Source: Eutreptiella sp. 'Long Island Sound 2002' (Eukaryota; Euglenozoa; Euglenophyceae; Eutreptiales; Eutreptiaceae). Taken from it: a DNA stretch of 64,000 bases. Below the pieces are notes generated by a model, which was not told where the DNA came from, made no database searches, and worked only from the letters and a program-made list of their open reading frames with translations. Positions 1 through 10,920 of this stretch are shown one piece after another. Made by a program: the position numbers and the translations under genes. Each line of letters begins with the position of its first letter. Position 1 is the stretch's first letter. The DNA is taken from assembly GCA_964036045.1 (NCBI GenBank), contig OZ038383.1, positions 64,733,725 to 64,797,724 on the forward strand. The letters are read 5' to 3'.

Positions 1-1135
1 GCACCCGACTTGGCCAATGAGGTTGCTTTTCCGACGTTTTGGCCCGAGCTGGTCATTTTGAGGGGCTACAACATGATGTAAGTTCGCAAGCAAGAGCCAA
101 TACGGAATTCAGCCCCAAATTTTCGGAGACTGCCCGAAAAGCTGCTTAAAACGGTCCTAATTCACCCAAACGACTATCATCGGCCGAAAAGAAGAGAAGT
201 TACGTTCTTAGAATTCGATTGCGATCATTTTAAGGGGCTGCATTGCGGGGTTTTGAGAAGGGCTATCTTTCAGGGGGGGGGGGTGGCGTAACGTAGTAGT
301 TGGTCACTGCTTCTGGCGCGGGGTCAGGGGCCCCCAACACCCCGACCCCCACAGAAGACAGCCCCCTGCGGGGGGGAATTGAACAAGCGGGGGGAAATTG
401 CACGAGGTGGGGTCGCACGGGTGCTCAGATGAGAACGGGGAGGACAAGGAGCACAAAGGCAAAAAGACCATTCAAAGGCGGAGAAGGAGAAAACCATGAA
501 AACACGGGAGCAACGGCGCCAGCGCCGGCCGCTAGGCTCCGTTTTTGTGGGCCAAGCCCCACAAAAACGTAGCCTAGCGGGTGCTGCTTCGTGCCTCTTG
601 CACAACATGGTTGCACCATTGGCAAAAAAGGCTTGCCAGATGGGCAGCAAGTATACATGCCAAATATGGCGAAAAAAATGGCAGAAAACTGCCAAAAAAC
701 GCACAAAATTGACTGTAAATCATCGAAACAGCACCCGATTTGGCCAATTAGGTTGCTTTTCTGGCGTTTTGGCCCGAGCCGGTCATTTTAAGGGGCTACA
801 ACATGATGTAACTTCGCAAGCAGGAGCCAATACAGAATTCAGCCCCAAATTTTCGGAGACTGCCCGAAAAACTGCTTAAAACGACCCTAATGCGCCAAAA
901 CGAGCATCGTCGGCCAAAAAGAAGAAAAGTCGCGTTCTTAGAATTTCATTGCGATCATTTTAAGGGGCTGCATTGCGGGGTTTTGAGAAGGGCTGTCTTC
1001 CAGGGGGGGGGGGTCGCGTAACGTAGTAGTTGGTCACTGCTTCTGGCGCGGGGTCGGGGGCCCCCAACACCCCGACCCCCACAGAAGCCAGCCCCCTGCG
1101 GGGGGGATTTGAACAAGCGGGAGGGCAGGATTCGA
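1..1135. repeat. R1 tandem repeat, ~730-740 bp unit (one full and one partial copy)
   Basis: The sequence from base 1 recurs from base 731 with period about 730: both copies start GCACCCGA, run through the same EcoRI-like and G-run landmarks, and end in a GC-rich block followed by TTGAACAAGCGGG. Similarity stops near 1120. A third copy lies at 6085-6905. Each unit holds a poly-G tract and, except in the partial second copy, a long hairpin. No credible ORF spans it; the small ORFs on both strands are low-complexity. It could be a satellite-like array or a non-autonomous element whose ends I cannot fix. Confidence 0.75.
529..580. repeat. Inverted repeat (hairpin) inside R1
   Basis: Two 23-base arms starting CCGCTAGGCTCC and ending GAGCCTAGCGG-like flank a 6-base spacer. 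One mismatch (GTAG for GGAG) interrupts the right arm. The same structure is perfect in the third R1 copy at 6298-6349. Confidence 0.85.
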
Positions 1136-2239
1136 GGACGGGCAAGCAGACTCTCAAGTGGTAAGTATTCCAAGTTGCATCAAGGAGTTAGGGTGAGGGC
1201 TTGGGTTTGACTTGGGATTAAGACTTGGCAAGTTGGAAAGTTCTTTTTATCTCTCCCTTTCCCCCAATTTTGTGGATCTACATGTTGTTTTCTTCTGTGG
1301 GTGGCTAGTGATCTTTGCCTGAGCAAAAGCGTTTGGGCATTACAACCTCCTAACATTGCGGGTTGAAAGACAACAATGGCTTGTTTGCCGATACTGCGGA
1401 CTACGGTGTTTGGCCAAAAAACACTGGTAGTGGTGAAGTCACAAAGGTGGGGGGCTGGTCATTGGTCATAAAGACGGGAACAGTGCTCTTTTGGAGCACA
1501 GAATTGCCATCTCGAGTGAAGACAAGCTGTCTTAATGTGCTGAATAAAGACCGTTTTCGGACAAAAAAAGCCAATCTCCAGAGCAAGTAAACATGTTGTT
1601 ACAATCTGTAGGACATTTGGCTACTCAAAAATTGGTGCATTTGGATCTAGCATGCCAAAAGTGGGAGAGCCCATGGCAACATATTGCAAATGGTTAAAAA
1701 AAAAGTTCGAACATTCTCTAATTTACCAAGTTCTTTTGCTATTTTTTTCTTCCACCAAAAAGCTACATGTGGCCTTCCCAATGTAAATCCATTCGGACAC
1801 CCGACAAACTGGACGAAAACGCACACATTTGGAATAGCGCAGATGGAAATGGCACGGTAGAACAATATATGCATCTAGCTACCGATGGCCCTAAAAAGTG
1901 GCGGGCACGGTGAGGTGAACTCATCCGCAAAAACAAAAAGAACCCGATAGGGTACCACTAAGTGGTTGATGGTGGTCACGGATCTGCACTGCCACAAAAT
2001 TGTCATTGGGTAGGCCAATGCATGTTGTATTGCAGCTGCCCATCTCCAAATTACAAACAAAAAGGCAATCAAGATTTGGTTATGAGACACTTTCTCTCGC
2101 TCCATCGACTCCACTCCCCACCCACCCCACACGCAATGTCCCAAAAAAATAAAAAAAATAAATCCTTCATGATTTCCCGTTTGCCAGCGCCACAGGCTTG
2201 GATGGGATGGTGCTACGCACCATCCCATCCAAGCCACAA
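1136..2239. other. Unassigned non-coding stretch
   Basis: Mixed-composition sequence with no ORF above about 140 codons that looks protein-like, no tandem period and no terminal repeats that I could find. I see nothing to annotate. Confidence 0.5.
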
Positions 2240-2960
2240 TAGTCCTTGGTGCCTTTGGTAAAAGGGTTGAGTGTTGAGTGCACAAAAGGGGCATGGCTTA
2301 TCTTGGGAGGGCTTGGGGTAACTTACATTGGATTGCGGTACCATGTGTACCATTGGGGGTTAGGTTGTGCACCATGGGGGGGGCTTCGGGTAACATCGGA
2401 TTGCTTGGGGTACCTTCGGGAAGCTTACGGTACCATTGTTCGGGTTAAACACCCTGAAAGAGTGCCTGGGTCCCATGGGTTTGGTTGGGGGACCGTGTAG
2501 AAACTAAATTTACTATGGGTTGGGTTCGTACATGGGTATAGGTGGCCTTCAGGCTGTGTACCAACAGGAAGGGCGGGGGGGGGGGGGTAAGGGCACATTC
2601 GGGTACCACACATGGGGTTGGGGTAGCTTAGGGCACCATGGGTACCCGGGTTGCGCGGGGCAACATCAAGGTATCATGTGGCAGCGTGAGGGTACCATGG
2701 GTTGGATGGTGGTACCTTGGGGAGGTTGGCGTTCCATGGGTCGGGTTGCGGCACCATGTAGTGGCATGGGGTACCATGCATGGAGTTGGGGTATCTTGCG
2801 GGGGCTAGTGGTAACACGAGTCAGGGTACCTTGGGGCCGAAACCTAATTGGTTGGAAGAACTACCTTGGAGGGGGCTTGGGGTTCCTTGCGTTCGGATGG
2901 GGTACCTTGCGGGGCCTCGCGGCACCGTGGGTTGGGTTGGAGTACCCAAAATATCCTAGG
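2240..2960 (+). repeat. G-rich degenerate minisatellite (GGGGTACC-type)
   Basis: The plus strand is strongly G/T rich and carries many spaced copies of GGGTA, GGTACC, CCATGGG and TTGGGG in units of roughly 20-30 bases. A run of 14 G occurs near 2575-2588. The same motif family recurs at 24,560-25,200. ORFs here on both strands are repeats of Trp/Gly or Pro/Tyr residues and are rejected as genes. Confidence 0.65.
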
Positions 2961-3985
2961 CAACCCAAATGCTACCCCAAGCATCACCAACTTTCCCCAA
3001 ACTTCCCTTATTAGCCCGAAGCTACTAGACACACCCTCAACCCCATCCATGCAACATCTATGCATGCTTCCAATGTGTGTCCCCTTTAATTGTGTTTGAA
3101 AAATGAATGCGGAACATTTTTTGGGGCTCTCCTTATTTTCCCCTGTTTGCAATACTTCTTCGTGACCACCAAAGATCACTTCACAATGCATTGCACCCGG
3201 TGCCTACTCATACTCGGTTTCCTTGCCATGTTTGTACTACTTCATTTCCACTTGGAAATCCATTGCAGTCAGTCACTCTCTCTGTCCAAAATGAAATTTT
3301 CTACAACTGTGTGCACCTATGCATGCCCATGTGTGGGCAGGTGGGTATGGGCGGGTCACACGGGGGCAAAGACAAAAATAAAACCATCACAACCGAAATC
3401 AAATGAGCCAATCTGCAAACCAATTTGCCTGAAAACATTTTGGATCAAAAAACATTTCATCGAGCACTTTGTGGTCCAAAATATTCCAAGAAACTTTTTC
3501 CCTGGAAAACAGATTTTTGTTGCGTTCACCGGTCACTTTTTTGTCCAAAAACTTTCCTTGAAGTGGTGTATTGCAAAAAGAATATTTTTTACAACCCAGG
3601 AGGGCCTCTTTCTGAAATCCCAAGCCCACCAAACCCCCAGGCCCAAGTGACCAACATACCCACAAAGCCAGCAAGCACTCACATCCCTGACCCGCTTACC
3701 TTCTACACCAAACACCCAATTCAAACCCAACCAACGAAGACACTCCCACCGAGCACCAAAGCCCAAAGTCCCCAACCCACCAAGCCTCGGGACACTAACC
3801 AGAAACTAAGCTTGAACCCAAACCACCAACCAAAACCAAAAACCACCACCAGGCGCAGGCAAAACAACAAAACACACAAGAAAAAGCAAAAACTGACAAC
3901 CTGACTTCACACCTTACGTTGCACCTGAGAGAAGAGAGAAAGGGCATGGATGGAGGGAGACACTGGGACAGACACAGATGCAAAT
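2961..3985. other. Unassigned non-coding stretch, A/C-rich at its right end
   Basis: No domain-like ORF. From about 3600 to 3900 the plus strand is C/A rich and gives spurious Pro/Thr/Lys ORFs. Confidence 0.5.
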
Positions 3986-4002
3986 GACAGGCACAGAGGC
4001 AA

Positions 4003-4194
4003 ATGACAGCCACAGATGGAAAAGACACAGACACATCAGAACGATCGCAAATGACAGCCACAGATGGAAATGACACAGACACATCAGAACGATCACAAAT
4101 GACAGCCACAGATGCAAATGACACAGACACATCAGAACGATCGCAAATGACAGCCAGAGATGCAAATGACACAGACACATCAGAACGATCGCAC
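4003..4194. repeat. Tandem repeat, 48 bp x 4
   Basis: Four consecutive 48-base units start at 4003, 4051, 4099 and 4147, each beginning ATGACAGCC and containing ACACATCAGAACGATC. The unit length is a multiple of three, so it makes an open frame of 16-residue repeats; I read this as a minisatellite and not a gene. Confidence 0.9.
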
Positions 4195-5077
4195 TAGACA
4201 AACACCTATGCACTCGTAACTCACCCACAGGCACATTTGTAGCACAAACACACTCGAACTGACTCACAAGCACAATCCTAACACAAGCACGCTCGTGTCT
4301 CACCCAGAGGCAAATTGGTAACACAACCACACTCGTAACTCACCCACAGGAACATTCGTAGCACCAACACACTCGTCACTCACCCACAGGCACATTCGTA
4401 GCACCAATACACTCGTAACTCGCCCACAGGCACAATCGTAACACAGGCACACTCGTAACTCACCCACAGGCACATTCGTAACACAAGCACGCTCGTAACT
4501 CACCCAGAGGCACATTGGTAACACAAGCGCGCTCGGAACTCACCCACAGGCACATTCGTAACACAAGCACACGCGTAACTCACCCACAGGCACACTCGTA
4601 ACACAAACACGCTCGTAACTCACCCACAGGCACCATCGTAACACAAACACACTCGGAACTCACCCGAAAGCACATTCGTGACACAAGCACACGCGTAACT
4701 CACCCACAGGCACACTCGTAACGCCCACACACTCGTCACTCACCCACAGGCACATTCGTGACACAAGCACACGCGTAACTCACCTACAGGCACATTCGTA
4801 ACACAAGCACACTCGTAACTCACCCACAGGCACAATCGTAACGCCCACACACTCGTAACTCACCCACAGGCACAATCGTGGCACCCACACACTCGTAACT
4901 CACCCACAGGCAGATTCGTAACACCCACACACTCGTAACTCACCCACAAGCACAATCGTGGCACCCACACACTCGTAACTCACCCACAGGCAGATTCGTA
5001 ACACCATCATACTCGTAACTCACCCACCAGCACATCCGCAACACAAGCACACTCGTAACTCACCTACAAGCACATTC

Positions 5078-5080
<3 letters not shown>
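4195..5080. repeat. Tandem repeat, ~40 bp x ~22
   Basis: A 40-base unit with the core ACTCGTAACTCACCCACAGG recurs about 22 times with point differences. It follows directly on the 48 bp array and precedes an AC dinucleotide tract. Confidence 0.9.

Positions 5081-5110
<30 letters not shown>
5081..5110. repeat. (AC)n microsatellite
   Basis: An uninterrupted AC run of about 15 units closes the 40 bp minisatellite. Confidence 0.95.
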
Positions 5111-5113
<3 letters not shown>

Positions 5114-5159
5114 CGCAACTCACCCTGAACCGGAACTCAATCTCCAACGTGAAACCTCA

Positions 5160-5440
5160 AACCTGAACCAGACACAGCATCACACACCCAGCGCGCGGCA
5201 AACACACTAACACTTTGCGCGGCGCGCTGACACACACACAGTGCCCTGACACACAGATCACACACACAGCACGCTGACATACGAATGACACACACACACC
5301 GCGCCACACATCAAAGACACACACCCAGCGCGCGCCGGACACACAAGGACACACCCAGCGCGCGCCCAACACACAATCACACACCCAGCGCGCGCCAAAC
5401 ACAGCATCACACACACAGCGCCCGCCGGACACACAATGAC
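5160..5440. repeat. Tandem repeat, ~31 bp, CAGCGCGCGCC core
   Basis: The core CAGCGCGCGCC followed by ACACACAA- and CACACCC-like spacers recurs about every 31 bases for several units. The Cys/Val-rich minus-strand ORF across it is a by-product of the repeat. Confidence 0.75.
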
Positions 5441-6084
5441 ACAGTCCGACCTAGGACAACCAAAATGGAAAGTCACCTACCAAACCCAATCTGGAAACCC
5501 AAAGGTTCAAAATGCAAAGCACCAACCATTGACATACTGGGACCAATCTCCTTCAGCGATCTGACTTCCGGTTCTGCAATGGGTCGATATCGTGCTTCAT
5601 ACTTGACTCCAACAACAGGAAGTGGAAAACATGGCAACGGTAAGCAAGTCTCATTCTAAACTCGAATTCTGTGGTGAACCAGGAACGGTAGGTTATACTG
5701 TAGTGTGTGATACTTCCGTAGATGCTACTATGTGCAAATCAAAGATATGACAATATTATGCGCTACGCGGGCCTGCGGGTCTCACTTTTTTCCCTCATTA
5801 CCTGGATCCTCACGAAAAAGCCCCAAAATTACCAGGAATGGATCCACATCCACAGAGTTTGACCTGCGGGACACGATTCGGCAAGCAGAATCTCGATTTG
5901 AGGCGATTTTCACTGACACATCGGGATTTTTGCATGCGATTGGGGCCGGGAGTGAATTTCCCTTCATCTCCAGCTCGATGCAAGCAAATCTGGGGGCGGA
6001 AGTGTCGGTTTGTTCGGCGAAAAGGGGGGGGTCGTTCAAAAAATGTCGGCGCCGGACAAACTAGGTTGGAGTTTTACAGACGTC
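5441..6084. other. Unassigned non-coding stretch
   Basis: No recognisable domain, tandem period or terminal repeat. Overlapping short ORFs on both strands show no protein-like motif. Confidence 0.45.
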
Positions 6085-6905
6085 GGCGCCCGCGCGGGTC
6101 CCTCCCCGCAGCGGCCGTTCCACACATCTGTCGCCAGTGGGCGACTTGAACAAGCTGGGGAAAGTTGCACGAGAGGGGGTCGCACGGCAACGGTTTGCAT
6201 GACAACGGAGGACAAAGAACACAAAGGCAAAAAGAACCATGCAGAAGCGGAGAAGAAGAAAACCATGAAAAAACGGGCTCAACGGCGCAAGCGCCGGCCG
6301 CTAGGCTCCGTTTTTGTGGGCCAAGCCCCACAAAAACGGAGCCTAGCGGATTCTGCCTGATGCTTCTTGCCGCTATGGTTGCCCCATGGGCCAAAAAGCC
6401 TTGTCAGATGGGCAGCAAGTATACATGCCAAATATGGCAAAAATATGGCAAAAAACTGCCAAAAAATGCACAAAATTAGCCGTAAATCATCAAAACATGA
6501 CCAATTTCAGCCAACCGGAGTGTTTTTCTGACGTTTGGGCACGAGGCGATCATTTTGAGGGGCTGTAAGATGGTCCAAATTTGCATATAGCAGCCACTAC
6601 AAGATTCAGCCCCAAATGTCCGGAGACTGCCCGAAAAACCGCTTAAAACGCTGCTAACTCACCAAAACGACCATCGTGGGCTAAAAAAGGGAAAAGTCGC
6701 GTTCTTAGAATTCAATTTCGAACATTTTAAGGGGTAGCATGGTACGACTTTGGAGGCCTCTGGATTTTACCCCGGGGGTCGCGTAACGTACGGTATGGAC
6801 CTTGTTTTCGATGGGGCGTCAGGGGCCCCACACCCCGACGCCCACCAGAAAACAGCCCCCAGGGGGGGGGGATTGAACAAGCTGGGGAAGGTTGCACGAG
6901 AGGGA
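6085..6905. repeat. R1 repeat, third copy (diverged)
   Basis: From about 6146 the sequence follows R1 at 376 onward: the TTGAACAAGC start, the hairpin, the stretch ending at a CATTTTAAGGGG-like motif, the CGCGTAACGTA motif and the GC-rich end, then a second TTGAACAAGC start at about 6873. Unit length is about 730 bases, as in the first copies, with clear divergence. Confidence 0.7.
6298..6349. repeat. Perfect 23 bp-arm hairpin inside R1
   Basis: The arms are exact reverse complements (23 bases each, from CCGCTAGGCTCC to GGAGCCTAGCGG) around a 6-base loop CCAAGC. It lies just after a small GGCGCAAGCGCC palindrome. Confidence 0.9.
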
Positions 6906-7881
6906 GAGGTAGCAGCACACAATAGACAACAACGGAAGGGACAAAGAACAGCAGAAGTGGGGATAGGTTGCACGGAGAGGGGGGGGGGGGGGGGTTGCAA
7001 GTGATGGGATGAGATAGCAAGCGGTGGGGTAAGGCCACATCACCTCGGGGGTGCAGACGGGTGACGTCAAGATTGGGAGAAAATGGTTGTGGTTTGGTAA
7101 GTGGTGTATAGAGATGGGCCTTGGTTGGCACGAAGGATGCTTGCTTGAAGTCCCTTAATAGAGCATGGCTGGGTTGTGAGGATGGTACGGCACATTGAAG
7201 TTTCTTTTCAGATACACGTTTAATGGGCTTGTGGTATATTGAGAGAAGAGTGATCGCTTGAATGGGTGGTTGAACCACCTTTGTTTGGATAGTCGTAAAA
7301 GAAGGCCGGGACTACGGTACCTTGGAAGACAAATATAGTTGTGAAAGATAGGAAACGTATGAATTGGAATGCCTTAGAAGTAGGTTTTCAATGACAACTT
7401 CGGACGTGGGTTGGAAAGGCTGGCATGCGTCGGAGTTGGAGTCTGTTGGAGTATCTTTGCAAAGCGAAGGGGGCATAGGTGCTAGGACATTAGGTCTTGA
7501 GGGTATCTTCGGTATATTAGCGTAGGTTGCGCGCAAAGGGAAGGTCATGGACGGAGAACAGGAGCGGAGTCACTATAGAGTGTATATAGACAGGCTGGGG
7601 CAATTGGCAAGTTGAAAGGTTACTTTGGTATATGTCATGTGGTGAAAGGGGTCATGGGCGTGAATGGGGCAAAGCGGAGTTTGTTATACCTTGGAGTCAC
7701 TTCGGTTAGGTCTTGAAGGGGATAGGTCCGTTCGGGTGGCGTCGGGCATCCTTGATAAGTTAAGACGAATAGGGTAGCGTGAGAAGGAGAGGACAACAAA
7801 GGTGGGAGCACTTTCAACCACACGGTTGTCATGGTTAGGGGGAAAAAAGCTACTTGAAATACCCTAGTATATTCTTGAGGA
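6906..7881. other. Unassigned flank of element A
   Basis: Begins with purine-rich sequence and a poly-G tract near 6979-6994, then mixed sequence with no convincing ORF. It was joined to 18,856 onward before element A inserted. Confidence 0.5.
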
Positions 7882-7886
7882 GGTTC

Positions 7887-8419
7887 TGAAAGTGCTGCCC
7901 TGGGTCGTTGATGGTGCCGGAGGGCTCGGGGCCGGCAAGACCAGTGGGGCAGGCACGCGAGGAGTCGACCTGAACGCTGCTGTTGGGGGTAGAACCGGAG
8001 ACACGGACACCAACGGAGGCGAGAGCAGCAACAACTGAAGCAAGATCCATGCTGAGTGTTATCCGGCAGAAAATCCCAGTCTATGAAGAAAATTGATGCG
8101 GATTTTACTATGCACATCTGAGTGTCCATATCTGTCTGAAAAGATTTAAATAAATCCGATTGTGAAAAATATTTGGCCGATCTGGCCCGCGAGCGCGCGT
8201 CAGCGGCAAATGGCAATTCCAGGTAAATGATCGGAACGCGGCGGATTTACGGAGAATGGACCGCGGAATCAGATCCGGCATATCAGAAATATATAGGTCT
8301 GATCCTGAGACTGAGCTGCGAGGCGGCGATTCCGCCGACGCAAAGAAAATGACCAAAATGTAGCCAATCTGGGTTAGATCAGTGAAAATCTGAGCGGATG
8401 GGGGTTAGCCGCACTTACA
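7887..8419 (-). repeat. Element A 3' LTR
   Basis: It is 533 bp and runs TGAAAGTGC...GCACTTACA on the plus strand. It also carries the first ~54 codons of the gag frame, which here run on into host sequence and end at 7850. It differs from the partner LTR at four sites. Confidence 0.95.
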
Positions 8420-8429
8420 CTCCCCCTCC
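8420..8429 (-). promoter_or_regulatory. Element A polypurine tract
   Basis: Read on the minus strand, GGAGGGGGAG directly precedes the 3' LTR start TGTAAGTGC. This is the expected plus-strand primer position for LTR retrotransposons. Confidence 0.9.
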
Positions 8430-10266
8430 AAAAACACACTGGGGTGTGTCGCTACGTCAACGAAGAATGTAGTGCGGGTAAGTCCCAGAAAAAAATAGAA
8501 ATGTAGCCTCGATGGGGCGAAATCTGCTTGATCTGACCTGATTTGGGCTGAATTGGCACTGAATCTGGATGGATGAACCTGAAATGAGACAGAATGAGGA
8601 GTGACGAACAGTCCTCCGTGCAGTAAAACATTAGGTTAAGGGATAAAAAGCATGTAAACGTATCGAGAATCGATACCAAACCATGCACTGGTTGAGAATG
8701 AGGTAGATTATTGGTGGATTGAGTGGGGGAATCAAGAAATGGAGTGACATCTCAGCGCTCTGGCAGAGTTTCGCTGTCGCGGGCACGCTACGGTGTCCTC
8801 GCCGAACTCTACATCGTGTTACTCCCGCTTTTCTCGTTCTGAAAAGTGCAGCATGTGCTTCAGATTTGGCGCATCTGGCGGATGACCACAAGATTCAGCA
8901 AGATTGAGAATGAAATGGAGCAGAGATGAAGGAGATGAAACAGTCACAGAGAGGGAAAACAAGTACACATGTAGTCTGTAGACCCTAAGTGACCCACAGA
9001 AGGTAGGGATGTTCTTCTGTTCACTTAGATCTAAACAGATCTTCGAGGAATGAGGGGAGATGACAAGGAAATCAACCTAAATTGTCCTAAAATGAGTAAA
9101 TTCCCTGAGATGAAGGTGAAATGAAGCGGAATGTCTAGAACTGAAACTACTAACACTTTCGTTTAGACTAAAGTTAATATATATTGTCGTTTATTCAGCT
9201 CAATTGTGCTTTCCGGCACGTTGGTTCGCGAGCATCCAACAGATTCCATCAAAATGTGGATCATGTGATGATGCATCATGATGGGACATGATAGCCCTGG
9301 ATCCTTGGCATGTAACGCGCCGAAGGTTCGGTGAAGGCGCTTTACTGACAGTATATAACTGAGAGACACCGAATAGTTCTTTATTTACAGTGGTGACGGT
9401 GTCAATCGACTTGGACAAGGCCCATCTTTCGATTGAGTCCCACAAGACACTTGGATTCACCATTTTCGACAGTTTCAGGTCGGATTGAGCTCACATTGGC
9501 GTGTGCCAAAAATACAACGAAGCTTACGGACTTCAGAGGTTGCTGTTAGAAGTCCCTAGAGCTCCTATCTGAAGGTTGTCTGAACAATTGACGTCTGGGT
9601 TTCGAGCAACAGTGGCAGAATGATGGACAAACCTGAGAAATTCAAGGCAAATTTGAGGATCCTGGATCTGAATCTGGACTTTGGCTTCCGCATCACGGCA
9701 AATGAAGGTAAGATCTGAGTTCCTGGCGTCGCATCTGGTGCAGCCAGTACTACAGGGGGTGCCTGTAGGGGTGAATGTCGCTGCGCAGCGTTTTTACTAT
9801 GTACATTTGCTTCCATCTGCACGAGTAGCCAAATTCCAAAAATGCACAGACCAACAGAGACAAGATTACCCCGAATCTGCCTTAATTAAGCCTGAGTTTG
9901 GTTTTTTCTAGACACGGCAGCACACTCCGTGGCTTTCGGCAGCGTATCTACGCCTTGTCTGCCGAACGGAGACCAAAGAAAAGTTGATTGAGGTCAAATT
10001 ATCAAACATTTGCAGTTCTCCACATCATTTCGAAATCAGGAAGAATGAACAGTGGATTGAGCAGAATGTGGTTTATTCAAGTCGTCAGAACACTCACATT
10101 GAAATAAGTGGTCGACGGGGCGAGGCTGGAGCTTTTGTAGGAGTTGGACATGCAAGGGTTTCGAACCTACACCCTTGAGCCCTAGCGACGAGTGCCATGA
10201 CGCCCTGGACTAGACGACTGTTACCCAGATTAGGGCGTCGGCGACTCAAGTCACGACGGATCTCCC
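8430..10266 (-). other. Element A long 3' untranslated region
   Basis: About 1.8 kb lies between the pol stop and the polypurine tract, and it is conserved in copies B and C. No frame is kept open in all three copies: sense ORFs at 9163-9463 and 9565-9822 have counterparts but change frame through small indels. A stem-loop at 9925-9971 has an 8 bp perfect stem (TTCGGCAG/CTGCCGAA) and an outer CTCCG/CGGAG; it is present in A and B and altered in C. A tRNA-like segment sits at 10,074-10,264. The function is unknown. Confidence 0.6.
10074..10264 (-). repeat. tRNA-like (SINE-like) segment in element A 3' UTR
   Basis: About 190 bases are present in A and B but absent from C at the same site, two bases after the pol stop. 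On the minus strand an A-box-like TAGTCCAGGG (10203-10212) is followed about 35 bases later by a B-box-like GGTTCGAAACC (10157-10167), the layout of an internal Pol III promoter. It does not fold into a convincing cloverleaf by eye and I see no flanking duplication. It may be a captured SINE fragment, or C may have lost it. Confidence 0.4.
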
Positions 10267-10920
10267 TCAATTCGGCCAAGCACGTATACATGTGACCACC
10301 AACCTGTCTGGTCGGGCCCTCGTACGGCTTGGGCGCTGCAAATCAGCGGCCGAACTCGAAGCTTGGTCCTCATTTGGTTCCTGGGCTGGCCTGACCACAG
10401 GAGGGGGGATCGACGGATCAGCCCTGGAATGTGGCTGCTGAGGGCCGTAAAAGGCTGGATCTCGATTCACCACAGGTCTTTTTCCGTCGCTCTCCACTTG
10501 TCTGTCTGGTTTCGACAAACAGTCTGTCAGGAGTACGCCAATTTCGGGGTGCTTCTTGAGGAAGTCGATGAACCCCTTGGTGTACCCATGGACAAAAGAA
10601 TGGGCTGGTTCCCAGTTGTTGTGACTGGAATCAAAGCCCCTCCACTCACATAGAAATTCCCATTCGCCCTTGGCGTCACGTCTTGCTTCTAAAATCCTCT
10701 TGAGTTCGTACTTCCCCCCTTCGATGACCCGATCGGACAAAATTTTCGAAGTCCAAAAAAGGGGTTTAACCCGATCCTTGGGGGAGGGGATCTCTCTCTT
10801 GAGGCGATCACCCGAAACGTCAATTTCCCTGCTGACATCCACACGAATCCTCCACCTGTTCTCACCTAGACGCGCTGTAACAGCGAATGGCCCCTCCCAC
10901 AAGGGAAGAAGCTTGTCATC
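10267..10920 (-). pseudogene. pol: Element A pol, chromodomain end cut off by a nonsense codon
   Basis: This is the in-frame continuation of pol beyond TGA at 10921-10923, where copy C has GGA. It encodes the end of the integrase C-terminal region and a chromodomain at about pol residues 1536-1592, with the hallmark LCEWRGF...NNWEP. Apart from that codon the frame is open to its natural TGA at 10267. A chromodomain would guide integration to marked chromatin, so copy A should make an integrase lacking that function. Confidence 0.85.

Noticed and set aside
4003-4197. ORF of 16-residue repeats (MTATDGND...)
   Set aside because: Translation of a 48 bp minisatellite with no upstream or downstream coding context.
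7887-8419. GTAAGT...TTTCAG pattern at the ends of the repeated 533 bp unit, read as an intron on the minus strand
   Set aside because: The same unit occurs six times as paired LTRs with TG...CA ends, 5 bp target duplications, an abutting primer site and a polypurine tract. The splice-like ends are a coincidence of the LTR termini.
8719-8907. Small plus-strand ORF (62 codons) found again at 26393 and 33568
   Set aside because: It is antisense within the conserved 3' untranslated region, and the third copy has a different end; shared ancestry of the DNA explains its recurrence.
10157-10212. Functional tRNA gene on the minus strand
   Set aside because: A and B box-like motifs are present, but no proper acceptor, D and T stems could be formed by eye; kept only as a tRNA-like segment.
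8430-10266. Env-like third gene in the A/B/C family
   Set aside because: No signal peptide, membrane segment or long shared frame; sense ORFs break through indels between copies.
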